Assembly: GCA_018644785.1 (NCBI GenBank)
Contig: JABGPV010000138.1
Coordinates: forward strand, 1-13,691
Direction: 5' to 3'
Source of the DNA: Deltaproteobacteria bacterium
GTDB lineage: Bacteria; Desulfobacterota; DSM-4660; Desulfatiglandales; Desulfatiglandaceae
Length of the DNA stretch: 13,691 nucleotides
Shown here: positions 1-7,008 of the stretch, one piece after another
How positions within the stretch are numbered: the stretch's first letter is position 1
Layout of the letters: each line of letters starts with the position of its first letter
Notes under the pieces: model-generated
Told to the model about the DNA's origin: nothing
Databases searched by the model: none
What the model saw: the letters and a program-made list of their open reading frames with translations, nothing else
Made by a program: the position numbers and the translations under genes

Positions 1-383
1 GCATCTGAACCCATCTCGGCCCGAATGGTCTCAGCGACATTCTGCCCTAACCCGCCCGAATCGATTTTAAGACCCGTGCCCATCCCGTTGATAAAACGCA
101 ACTGATCCGAGCTGATGACCATCACCACCAGGGAAAAATTGGATTCATCCACCTCGCCCCGCATCATGGTGCCTTCGCCCGAGCACCCGCAAAGAGGTGC
201 TCCGCCACTGGCTTCCCGTACGGACTTGAGCAGGGCCTGCTGGTTATAACCCACTGTAGCAAACATGAAGACAAAGTCAGGTTTTTCAATACCGCCATCC
301 TTGAGTGCCATTTCGACGGCCTCTCGTCCGGCCATCATCGGATTGCGATGATGGCTCATTCCCACGCCGGCTTTCGTATACAT
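1..383 (-). CDS. FIST-domain signal-transduction protein (5' part; 3' end beyond window)
   Basis: The visible 127 residues match the start of the FIST N-terminal sensory domain, a predicted small-ligand-binding module used in bacterial signal transduction. Visible hallmarks are an N-terminal KAGVGMS strand (residues 4-10), an AGREAVEMAL helix (18-27), an FVFMFATVGYN strand (37-47) and the characteristic PLCGCSGEGTM loop (63-73). I chose the ATG at 383 because a GGAGG lies 10 nt upstream (394-398). An in-frame ATG at 392 is only 1 nt from that site and less likely. The C-terminal half (normally FIST_C, sometimes fused to a kinase or chemoreceptor module) lies outside the window, so the output domain is unknown. 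It is transcribed divergently from larE; no functional link to the nickel cofactor genes is evident. Family assignment is by motif recognition only. Confidence 0.75.
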   Translation of the reverse strand, partial: MYTKAGVGMSHHRNPMMAGREAVEMALKDGGIEKPDFVFMFATVGYNQQALLKSVREASGGAPLCGCSGEGTMMRGEVDESNFSLVVMVISSDQLRFINGMGTGLKIDSGGLGQNVAETIRAEMGSD

Positions 384-642
384 GACGTTCATTCCTCCGC
401 TCTCATGGTTCCAATTTTCGGCAGCATACCAGAACCTGCAAAAGATGTTCAACAAAAAGAAGAAATTGCCCTGAAAAACGGCCGCAACCGAAAAGGTATT
501 ACGGAGAGATGCATATGCCATAACGATCTTCTTTCAGAGAAATTATGGGAAAGAATTTGCATTGATCGCTCCAATGGTCCATGATAACAAATTCTGCCCG
601 AACAATATATTCACTGGGTGGCAAAACAATTGAGTTAAGAAA
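384..642. other. Divergent intergenic region between the FIST gene and larE
   Basis: This 259-bp non-coding gap separates two divergently transcribed genes, so it should hold promoters for both. I see no convincing -35/-10 pair. A TATATT at 606-611 could be a -10 for larE, but there is no good -35 at 16-18 bp. No clear hairpin or repeat was found. Small ORFs crossing the gap have no recognisable domain. Confidence 0.4.
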
Positions 643-1497
643 ATGAATACCGGGGACCCGGACGGGAAAACCATTGAAACAAAACGCCAGGAATTGGAAC
701 GGTCGCTTCGGCAAATGGGCCGGGTGCTGGTGGCATTCTCAGGCGGGGTGGACAGTACGCTCCTTTTGAAAGTGTGCACGGATGTGCTTGGGGGCAATGT
801 GCTGGCCGTAACGGCTATTTCTGAGACCACGGCCCGACACGAGCGCGATGATGCGGTTCGGCTGGCCCGAAAATTGGGTGCAGCCCATCTTCAGGTAGAA
901 AGCCATGAAATGGAACTGCCTGAGTTTATCGCCAACCCATCGGATAAATGTTATGTGTGCAAGAAAAGCCGGTTCGGGGAATTGGTGGCTCTGGCCCGTC
1001 AAAAAGGATTCCCATGGGTGGCGGACGGGACAAATGCAGACGATCATCTGGATTTCCGCCCTGGCCACCGAGCCACTCGTGAATTGAGTGTCCGGAGCCC
1101 GCTGATGGAGGCAGGGTTGACCAAATCAGAGATCCGCCTGATGTCGAAGCAACTCGGGTTGCCCACCTGGGATAAACCGTCGGGAGCTTGCCTGGCGTCT
1201 CGAATCCCCTATAACACACCCATTACAGCCCGCAAACTCAAACAGGTCGATGACGGTGAGCGGTTTCTGCGTGATTTGGGCCTAACCGGCCAGGTCCGGG
1301 TCCGGCATCACGGCGATGTGGCCCGCTTGGAAGTCGACGCCGGGGACATTGTCAAATTCGCTGGGGAAACAGCCCGGGACCGGATTGTTCAATATTTCAA
1401 ATCTCTGGGATTCAAGCATATCACCCTGGACATGGAAGGGTACTCCATGGGCAGCCTCAACAGGGCCCTGGCGCCCGAACAGAAAGGTCAAGCATAA
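643..1497 (+). CDS. larE: LarE, ATP-dependent sulfur transferase for nickel-pincer cofactor synthesis
   Basis: Cytoplasmic PP-loop ATPase (284 aa) that activates (by AMP transfer) and thiolates the carboxylates of the pyridinium-3,5-biscarboxylate mononucleotide made by LarB. LarC then inserts nickel to give the NPN cofactor of lactate racemase-type enzymes. The PP-loop SGGVDS is at residues 33-38, DGTNADD at 128-134, the conserved PSGACLASRIPY block at 179-190 (Cys183), and the C-terminal DMEGYSMGSLN at 263-273. Cys183 matches the sacrificial cysteine of the Lactobacillus enzyme. However, a CxxC at Cys103/Cys106 is also present, the three-cysteine pattern reported for LarE variants that hold a [4Fe-4S] cluster and use it for sulfur transfer. 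Length fits the family. The ribosome site before the ATG is weak (GAGTTAAG). larB begins 1 nt after the stop, so the two are co-transcribed. Confidence 0.93.
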   Translation: MNTGDPDGKTIETKRQELERSLRQMGRVLVAFSGGVDSTLLLKVCTDVLGGNVLAVTAISETTARHERDDAVRLARKLGAAHLQVESHEMELPEFIANPSDKCYVCKKSRFGELVALARQKGFPWVADGTNADDHLDFRPGHRATRELSVRSPLMEAGLTKSEIRLMSKQLGLPTWDKPSGACLASRIPYNTPITARKLKQVDDGERFLRDLGLTGQVRVRHHGDVARLEVDAGDIVKFAGETARDRIVQYFKSLGFKHITLDMEGYSMGSLNRALAPEQKGQA

Positions 1498-1498
1498 T

Positions 1499-2281
1499 AT
1501 GGACAGCCAACATCTAAAGCATCTCTTAAAACAGGTTCAGAGCGGTGAAATGGATCTCAACTCAGCTTTGCAGCGATTAAAAAAGCTGCCATTTGAAGAT
1601 CTCGGTTATGCAAAAGTTGACTTTCACCGGCACATGCGTGCCGGTGTTCCTGAAGTCATTTACTGCGAAGGAAAGATGCCTGAACACCTCCGGGGCATTT
1701 CGGCAAAACTCGCCCAGCACCACTGCAATATCCTGGCGACCCGGGCGGACCGGAAGGCTTTCGAGAGCATTCAAGAAGCCGTTGCGGACAGTGAGTACCA
1801 CGAAACAGCCCGGATCGTGGTCATCAAACCTCGACCGGTGGAGCAGGTCGGCAACATTGCCATGGTGTGTGCCGGCACCTCCGACGTCCCGGTGATTGAA
1901 GAGGCGGCCATTACCGCAGAGGTGCTCGGAAACCAAGTCAACCGGTTGTATGACTGTGGGGTAGCCGGGATCCATCGCCTGTTGGATTCCTGCGAAGATT
2001 TGTTCAAGGCGAATGTGGCGGTGGTGGCGGCCGGCATGGAAGGCGCCCTTGCCAGTGTAGTGGGTGGGCTGGTTTCCTGCCCGGTCATTGCATTACCCAC
2101 AAGTATCGGTTACGGGGCGAGCTTCGGTGGCATTGCCGCCCTGCTCAGTATGCTGAACAGCTGTGCCTCGGGAGTTTCGGTGGTGAACATCGACAATGGT
2201 TTCGGCGCCGGATATCAGGCTAGCCTCATCAATAAACTGGCGGCCAAAACTATGGGGAGCCTGGTAGAAAATACTAAATAG
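1499..2281 (+). CDS. larB: LarB, nicotinate adenine dinucleotide carboxylase/hydrolase of nickel-pincer cofactor synthesis
   Basis: LarB (260 aa) carboxylates C5 of the pyridinium ring of nicotinic acid adenine dinucleotide and cleaves the phosphoanhydride, giving the substrate that LarE thiolates. The C-terminal half is the PurE/AIR-carboxylase-like domain: CAGTSDVPVIEEA at residues 124-136, GMEGALASVVGGL at 179-191, ALPTSIGYGASFGG at 198-211 and LNSCASGVSVVNIDNGFGAGY at 219-239. Cys222 sits where the catalytic cysteine of the Lactobacillus enzyme is expected. The N-terminal about 120 residues are the LarB-specific region. The open frame extends back into larE to 1316, but the ATG at 1499 is chosen because it gives the family's normal N-terminus (LLKQVQSGEMDLNSAL) and follows the larE stop by 1 nt, with AAAGG about 11 nt upstream. 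larC and a larA-type racemase are not in this window. Confidence 0.93.
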   Translation: MDSQHLKHLLKQVQSGEMDLNSALQRLKKLPFEDLGYAKVDFHRHMRAGVPEVIYCEGKMPEHLRGISAKLAQHHCNILATRADRKAFESIQEAVADSEYHETARIVVIKPRPVEQVGNIAMVCAGTSDVPVIEEAAITAEVLGNQVNRLYDCGVAGIHRLLDSCEDLFKANVAVVAAGMEGALASVVGGLVSCPVIALPTSIGYGASFGGIAALLSMLNSCASGVSVVNIDNGFGAGYQASLINKLAAKTMGSLVENTK

Positions 2282-2326
2282 TGGCCGGACGGGCTACCTT
2301 CGGGATCGAAAAAACAGTTTGTTCGG

Positions 2327-2701
2327 CTAACCGGGGGTCACATGACGGGTGGCAACAATGTTGCAGTCCGTACCCGCGGGGTTTTTGATGAGTGTCTCAC
2401 CAATGGAAACAGGCGCTTTGACAGTGGTGGATTGAATCTCCGCCATTACCTGAAATATGCTGTTTTTGGGGATCGGCGCGTCGGTTCGAACGCTGACCAG
2501 CGGAAAATCTCCGTTTTCCACCAAAATATTGCCGGCAATGGTCCTCATGGGCCGGGTCAATTCCTGTTCCGCCCACGTGGGTCCCTTGTCGCAGGTATGG
2601 CCCTCAATTTGGGTGATCCGGATTGAGGGTGTTTCTTCAAAATCGATTTCAAGCGGGCATCCATTGGGACACACGATGCAGGTGAGTTCTTTTCGTTTCA
2701 T
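2327..2701 (-). CDS. DUF1667 family protein with four conserved cysteines
   Basis: A 124-aa soluble protein of the DUF1667 family, whose members usually sit beside GlpA-like FAD dehydrogenases and a second FAD/NAD oxidoreductase, exactly as here. Cys8, Cys11 and Cys15 (CIVCPNGC) plus Cys37 (GHTCDKG) give a C-x2-C-x3-C-x21-C pattern. It resembles the iron-sulfur motif at the start of molybdopterin oxidoreductases, so an Fe-S or other metal site is plausible but unproven. The ATG overlaps the stop of the preceding gene by 4 nt (ATGA), so translation is probably coupled. It is the last gene of the minus operon. The 45-bp convergent gap to larB (2282-2326) shows no clear terminator. The family's biochemical role is not established. 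It may act as an electron-transfer subunit of the oxidoreductase complex (inference). Confidence 0.85.
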   Translation of the reverse strand: MKRKELTCIVCPNGCPLEIDFEETPSIRITQIEGHTCDKGPTWAEQELTRPMRTIAGNILVENGDFPLVSVRTDAPIPKNSIFQVMAEIQSTTVKAPVSIGETLIKNPAGTDCNIVATRHVTPG

Positions 2702-3936
2702 TCTACACTCACTTCCAGTTTTCCGGCATTTTCCAGTTTATCTTTTTTGATTTTGACGCGTATCATTTCAGCCGGGTGCAACCGGACCAGCTTCTTTCGG
2801 GCCACTTTTCGGTCCCCGTCTCTGACCCAAACGGCTCGGTCCCGCGAAGGCTCGGTCACACGGAGCGACAGGGTAAAATCGCTCTTTCCCGATACCTGCT
2901 GGGGTAGAACATATCTGACTCCGTTTTTCGGTTCGATACTGATGGGGGTGTCTGCGCGGGAAATGCCCCCATCCAGGTACCGGCAAGCGAATTCCCCCGC
3001 CAGGGCCGCCTCTTCGGAGACATGATCCACCAGATCATGAACGTGCAGCACATTACCGCAGGAAAAGACGCCGGGGATACTGGTCATGAAGGTATCGTCC
3101 ACAAAGGCGCCGCTGGTTCTGGATTCCATTTTGACGGATGCGCCGGCGGAGAGTTCGTTTTCCGGAATGAGCCCCACGGAAAGGAGCAGGGTGTCGCAGG
3201 GCATAAACCGCTCGGTGCCGGGCACCGGCTGAAAATGGTTCATTTCCGCCACGGTGACCCCGGTCAGGCGATCCTTCCCGTGCACGTTGGTGACCGATGT
3301 GCCGAGATGGAGCGGAATATCGTAATCATTGAGGCATTGTTGAATATTTCGAGGCAATCCGCTGGCATAGGGCAGAATCTCAAAAACCGCCTCCACCTTT
3401 GCCCCTTCAAGGGTCATCCGCCTGGCCATGATGAGTCCGATATCCCCGGACCCGAGGATGACCGCACGGCGACCCACCATGATGTTCTGCAGGTTGATGA
3501 AATTCTGCGCCGCTCCCGCCGTGTAGATGCCTGAAGGACGGGTACCCGGCAGCGATATGGCGCCGGCCGTTCGTTCCCGGCATCCCATGGCCAGGACCAC
3601 GGCGCCTGCATGGATACGGGTGTAGCCTTTCCTGGAAGAAACCGTAAGCTCGCGTTCGTTGTCCATGGACAGCACGATGGTTCCCAGCAGGGTCTCAATA
3701 CTTGAATCGTTAACTTCATCAATATATCGCTGAGCGTACTCGGGACCCGTAAGGGCCTCGCCAAACCGGTGCAACCCGAAACCGTCGTGGATACACTGGT
3801 TGAGAATGCCTCCCAGTATCCTGTCCCGCTCGATGAGAAGGATATCTTCGCATCCGGCCTGTCTGGCCGCAGCCGCGGCGGAGAGCCCCGCAGGCCCGCC
3901 CCCGATAATCACTAAATCACGTTTCATTTCACGCAT
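2698..3936 (-). CDS. FAD/NAD(P)-dependent oxidoreductase, middle gene of the GlpA-like redox cluster
   Basis: A pyridine nucleotide-disulfide oxidoreductase-fold flavoprotein of about 412 aa. Numbering from the longest frame (ATG at 3960), the FAD dinucleotide-binding strand VIIGGGPAGLSAAAA is at residues 17-31. A second Rossmann strand for NAD(P), AVILGSGDIGLIMARR, is at 166-181, and the late FAD contact GVFSCGNVLHVHDLVDHV is at 297-314. The NQCIHDGFG segment (54-62) is typical of members that partner GlpA-like proteins. There is no redox CxxC disulfide. I prefer the ATG at 3936 because AGGA lies 11 nt before it; 3960 overlaps the upstream stop (3950) and has no ribosome site, while 3927 is also possible. 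Likely role: electron transfer between NAD(P)H and the neighbouring GlpA-like subunit (inference from family and context). The physiological substrate is unknown. Confidence 0.88.
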   Translation of the reverse strand: MREMKRDLVIIGGGPAGLSAAAAARQAGCEDILLIERDRILGGILNQCIHDGFGLHRFGEALTGPEYAQRYIDEVNDSSIETLLGTIVLSMDNERELTVSSRKGYTRIHAGAVVLAMGCRERTAGAISLPGTRPSGIYTAGAAQNFINLQNIMVGRRAVILGSGDIGLIMARRMTLEGAKVEAVFEILPYASGLPRNIQQCLNDYDIPLHLGTSVTNVHGKDRLTGVTVAEMNHFQPVPGTERFMPCDTLLLSVGLIPENELSAGASVKMESRTSGAFVDDTFMTSIPGVFSCGNVLHVHDLVDHVSEEAALAGEFACRYLDGGISRADTPISIEPKNGVRYVLPQQVSGKSDFTLSLRVTEPSRDRAVWVRDGDRKVARKKLVRLHPAEMIRVKIKKDKLENAGKLEVSVE

Positions 3937-3949
3937 GAAGTCTTGATTC

Positions 3950-5410
3950 CTAACGCACATGTCCTGTAAAAAGATAAGAATCAGGGCTGTACAACCGATA
4001 GTCTTCAGGCCGGTAGCCGAAATCCTTTTCCAGTATCTGGACGATTCGGGGCATACAGAACCCTCCCTGGCATCGCCCCATCATGGCCCGGGATCGATAT
4101 TTGATCCCGGCAATGGTCCTGCTGCCCAAGGGGTTTTCAATGGCGTCCAGAATCTCCCGCTTGGTGATCTGTTCGCAACGACAGACAATTTCGCCGTAGT
4201 CGGGATCCCGGGCCACCAGGTCCGCTTTCTCTTCCTCGGGCAGGTCGTGGAAAGATCCCGGAAAGCCGCTTCGTTCCGCAATAAAATGCTCCTTCTCCCC
4301 AAGCGGTAGCGTTTCACCCACCATATCCCGAACCATCAGCGCGATGGCCGGAGAACAGGTCAGCCCAGGGCTTTCAATGCCCACCAGGTTGATGAAACCG
4401 GGTATGTCTTTCCGGGCTTCAATGACGAATTCCTTGAAACCTTTCACCGACGGGGGGGTCTGTTTGGGCCTTAACCCTGAAAATCCCCGAATAAAATCAG
4501 AAGTGCTGATGGCCGGGAGCAGTTCCCGGCCTTCTTTCTTGAGCTGGCCAATAATGTCGGCGGTACAGGCGTAATCGTCCGCGGTATCCACATATTCATT
4601 GCTGGGGCCAATTAGAATGTTGCCGTCCACCGTGTTGGTCAAATGGATGCCGAGGCCTGCACCCCCTTTTCTGGGTGCGGGATAGATGAGCACGGAGAGA
4701 CTGCCGTTTAAGCGTTTATCCAGAATCAGGTATTCCCCCCGGCAGGGATAGATGACATACTCCGTCAGCCCCAGCATTCTGCAGATGGCGTCGCTGTAAA
4801 GGCCCGCGGCATTGATGAGCACTTTGGTTTCAAAAGAGCCACCCTCGGCTGTTTTCACCTGAAAGCCGTTTTCCGTCTTTAAAATGTCCGTTACTTCGGA
4901 GCCCAGGTGAAAATTCACACCGTTTTCCCGGGCGTTATCCGCCAGGGCAATGGTCAAACCATAGGGGCAGATAATGCCGGTGGTGGGGGAATGAAGGGCA
5001 CGAATGCCGCCGACGCCCGGCTGGATCTGCTGCATCTTCTCAACATCAATCATCTCAAGACCGGGAACGCCATTGGTTTCCCCTTGCGCTTTTAATGCTT
5101 CCAGGGTTTCAATGTCCACCTGGTCCTGGGCCACGGTGAGCTTGCCGAGATATTGAATCTTGACTTTCAGATCCCGGCAGAGCCCCTTCATGAGTTCGTT
5201 TCCCTGAACGTTCAGTTTCGCCCGCAGGGTGCCGGGTTTGTAGTGGATGCCGGAGTGAAGGACCCCGCTGTTTCTGGAACTGGTGCCCATACCCACATCC
5301 AGTTCCTTCTCAAGGACCCCGACGTTTAACCGGTAACGGGACAGCTCCCTGGCAATGGCGTTTCCCACAACGCCGGCCCCAATAATCAGAACATCGTAAA
5401 CGTTAGCCAT
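3950..5410 (-). CDS. GlpA/LhgO-like FAD-dependent dehydrogenase with C-terminal BFD-type [2Fe-2S] domain
   Basis: A 486-aa flavoprotein with two domains. Residues 1-370 are a DAO-fold FAD oxidoreductase: VLIIGAGVVGNAIARELSR at 7-25, then SSRNSGVLHSGIHYKPG at 44-60, a segment shared by L-2-hydroxyglutarate oxidase (LhgO) and anaerobic glycerol-3-phosphate dehydrogenase (GlpA) relatives. Further FAD/substrate segments are INAAGLYSD (199-207) and GLRPKQTPP (312-320). Residues 405-465 form a BFD-like domain with Cys410, Cys412, Cys447 and Cys452 (CRC and CQGGFC) expected to bind [2Fe-2S]. Probable reaction: oxidation of a hydroxy-acid or polyol phosphate, passing electrons to the following gene product. 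Which substrate cannot be read from sequence; glycerol-3-phosphate and 2-hydroxyglutarate are the main candidates. The start is the ATG giving the standard N-terminus; its ribosome site is poor. It follows the AbfD-like gene by 82 nt. Confidence 0.88.
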   Translation of the reverse strand: MANVYDVLIIGAGVVGNAIARELSRYRLNVGVLEKELDVGMGTSSRNSGVLHSGIHYKPGTLRAKLNVQGNELMKGLCRDLKVKIQYLGKLTVAQDQVDIETLEALKAQGETNGVPGLEMIDVEKMQQIQPGVGGIRALHSPTTGIICPYGLTIALADNARENGVNFHLGSEVTDILKTENGFQVKTAEGGSFETKVLINAAGLYSDAICRMLGLTEYVIYPCRGEYLILDKRLNGSLSVLIYPAPRKGGAGLGIHLTNTVDGNILIGPSNEYVDTADDYACTADIIGQLKKEGRELLPAISTSDFIRGFSGLRPKQTPPSVKGFKEFVIEARKDIPGFINLVGIESPGLTCSPAIALMVRDMVGETLPLGEKEHFIAERSGFPGSFHDLPEEEKADLVARDPDYGEIVCRCEQITKREILDAIENPLGSRTIAGIKYRSRAMMGRCQGGFCMPRIVQILEKDFGYRPEDYRLYSPDSYLFTGHVR

Positions 5411-5453
5411 TAGTATGTCACAAAAAACAAGAAGTTCATTGACTGAAAACCTA

Positions 5454-5474
5454 AAACTTTAAACTTTAAACTTT
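5454..5474. repeat. Three perfect tandem copies of AAACTTT
   Basis: Heptamer units at 5454-5460, 5461-5467 and 5468-5474 lie in the 82-bp gap between the AbfD-like gene and the GlpA-like gene. There is no stem or T-run typical of a terminator. Role unknown. It may be a slippage-prone spacer or a remnant of a dispersed intergenic repeat. Confidence 0.8.
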
Positions 5475-5492
5475 AATCTGTGGCGTGCCGCC

Positions 5493-6929
5493 TTAGTCTT
5501 CAATACCGGCCAACCGTTTCGAAGCATTTTTCTTTTGCTCCACGTTGGTTTCCCGGAAAATGGTCACCCGATGGGCTTCCGGAGAACCGCCGCCATGGAT
5601 ATCGGAGATGGTATCTGCGCTTTCCATGGCCAGTTTTTCCGCCAGGCGAAACATCTTGACCCGGTTTTCCACGGGAACACCATCGGCGCCTTTCATATAT
5701 TTTTTGAGAAGATGCCCCACTTCGGGGTTTTCGAAATCCCGGTCGGAAGGCAGATCCGCCACAAATCCGCCACAGATATCGATCATTAGGCGGGTGGCTT
5801 CGGCCATCTCCTTCCCCTCGTGAATTTTAGACGCATTGGCCAGGACCGTATCGATAAAATAGGTGCCGGAAGGCTGTGCACTCCCTTCATAAGAAGAAGC
5901 CAGACAGCATCCGTACAGGGTCTCGGCCCGGTGGATCATTTCAATGACCTTCTGCTTCATGTGGCCCGGTTTGGTGGTCCCGTTATACTCCATCATGTTC
6001 AGGGCGGTACCGATCATACAGTCGATTTTTCCGGACTTACAGCCCCCGTGACTCTGGCGATGGAAGGACGAAAATTTGACCACCATGTCCACGGCAAACT
6101 CCACCTCTCCGCACAAGAACACCCGATCCCAGGGCACGAACACATCGTCAAAAATCAAAGTGGGGCAATACTTGGAATAGAATTGGTTACCCATATCGCA
6201 TCCCTCCAGTTCCCTTGCGTCCAAACTGGATCTTCCCACCACATGGATCAACCCCTTGGCATCCGCGGGAACAGCAAAGGAAACCGCATATTCCTCATCG
6301 CCCTTTCTCAAGGCCCGGGTGGGCAGCACGATAATTTCGTGGGCTGAAAGAGACCCTGTCTGATGGGCTTTAGCGCCGCGAACCACGATGCCATCATCTC
6401 TTTTTTCCACCACCCGCAGGTACATATCCTGGTCATCCTGGTCCTTGGGTCCTTTGGAGCGGTCGCCCTTGACGTCGGTTACACCGGCGTTGCAGGTCAG
6501 ATCGTTCTCCTGAACATACTTCAGAAATTTCTTGAAATTGTCGTGGTAATGGGTTCCATATTTCCGGTCGACATCATAACAGACGATGGAAAGGGTACAC
6601 AGGCAATCAAGCCCGGTGCACCGCTGGTGGCAGGTGCCCACGTAATTTCCCAGGCGCCGGTTGACCTTTACCCGTGCCACCAGGTCTTCGGTGGAGGAGG
6701 GGGGCAGCGTGAACCGATTGACCGGTTCGTTGATCAGCGGGCTCTCGGTGACGACCATGTCTTTGTATTCATCTTTTTCGGCTATTTCGTAAGTGGCGCC
6801 GGTAGCTTCTATGCCCGCACGAAGCCGCGGGTTATCCACCACATTGGTGATACGCTCACCAAACATGTAGGCCACGGGTTTCATCTGACGTAGAGATTCA
6901 ATATACTCATCTTTCGTTTTAATACCCAT
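5493..6929 (-). CDS. 4-hydroxybutyryl-CoA dehydratase / 4-hydroxyphenylacetate 3-hydroxylase family protein (AbfD-like)
   Basis: A 478-aa soluble flavoprotein of the family that includes 4-hydroxybutyryl-CoA dehydratase/vinylacetyl-CoA isomerase, an oxygen-sensitive FAD and [4Fe-4S] radical enzyme. All four cluster ligands of the Clostridium aminobutyricum enzyme have counterparts: Cys100 and Cys104 (TCHQRC), His290 and Cys297 (HRQSHGGC). The flavin-site AKAHQTGS is at 186-193 and the C-terminal HGGGSPEAHR at 445-454. From my recollection of the clostridial protein, Tyr296 is replaced by His294, Glu257 by Cys255 and Glu455 by Asp443. So it may be a paralogue with a different substrate rather than a true AbfD. 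The start ATG has a strong site (GAGGAG at 6937-6942, 7 nt spacing) and a promoter at 6970-6998. It is first in the four-gene minus operon. Family is secure; the reaction is not. Confidence 0.85.
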   Translation of the reverse strand: MGIKTKDEYIESLRQMKPVAYMFGERITNVVDNPRLRAGIEATGATYEIAEKDEYKDMVVTESPLINEPVNRFTLPPSSTEDLVARVKVNRRLGNYVGTCHQRCTGLDCLCTLSIVCYDVDRKYGTHYHDNFKKFLKYVQENDLTCNAGVTDVKGDRSKGPKDQDDQDMYLRVVEKRDDGIVVRGAKAHQTGSLSAHEIIVLPTRALRKGDEEYAVSFAVPADAKGLIHVVGRSSLDARELEGCDMGNQFYSKYCPTLIFDDVFVPWDRVFLCGEVEFAVDMVVKFSSFHRQSHGGCKSGKIDCMIGTALNMMEYNGTTKPGHMKQKVIEMIHRAETLYGCCLASSYEGSAQPSGTYFIDTVLANASKIHEGKEMAEATRLMIDICGGFVADLPSDRDFENPEVGHLLKKYMKGADGVPVENRVKMFRLAEKLAMESADTISDIHGGGSPEAHRVTIFRETNVEQKKNASKRLAGIED

Positions 6930-6936
6930 TTGCTAT

Positions 6937-6942
6937 CTCCTC
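6937..6942 (-). promoter_or_regulatory. Strong ribosome binding site of the AbfD-like gene
   Basis: On the minus strand GAGGAG lies 7 nt before the ATG at 6929, the strongest initiation site in this operon. It fixes the start. Confidence 0.8.
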
Positions 6943-6969
6943 TTTACTATAATCAAAAGTTAACTTATA

Positions 6970-6998
6970 AATAGACAGGATTCCTGGAAAATTGTCAA
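6970..6998 (-). promoter_or_regulatory. Sigma70-like promoter of the minus operon
   Basis: On the minus strand a perfect -35 TTGACA (6993-6998) is followed by a 17-bp spacer and TCTATT (6970-6975) as -10 (4 of 6). An A-tract (minus strand of the T run at 7001-7008) lies just upstream of the -35, like an UP element. The predicted transcript would start near 6963, giving a leader of about 35 nt before the AbfD-like ATG. The spacer holds a palindrome (6976-6986). Confidence 0.6.
6976..6986. promoter_or_regulatory. Palindrome in the promoter spacer, possible operator
   Basis: CAGGA-T-TCCTG is a perfect inverted repeat with a 1-bp centre. It lies wholly between the -35 and -10 elements of the minus promoter, a position typical of repressor operators or of MerR-type activator sites. 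No regulator gene is in the window. Confidence 0.4.
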
Positions 6999-7008
6999 TA
7001 TTTTTTTT

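Noticed and set aside
606..611. larE promoter based on TATATT
   Set aside because: There is no acceptable -35 at 16-18 bp upstream, so the match is not enough to call.
1316..1498. Long N-terminal extension of larB from 1316
   Set aside because: The extension is the out-of-frame end of larE and does not look like any LarB. The ATG at 1499 gives the family N-terminus.
2282..2326. Terminator in the convergent gap between larB and the DUF1667 gene
   Set aside because: I could not form a stable stem followed by a T-run in either direction. GGCTA occurs twice, but as a direct repeat.
3022..3534. Plus-strand 170-residue frame opposite the FAD oxidoreductase (also similar frames at 5820-6893 and 7597-8274)
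   Set aside because: They are antisense to genes with clear conserved motifs and show none of their own.
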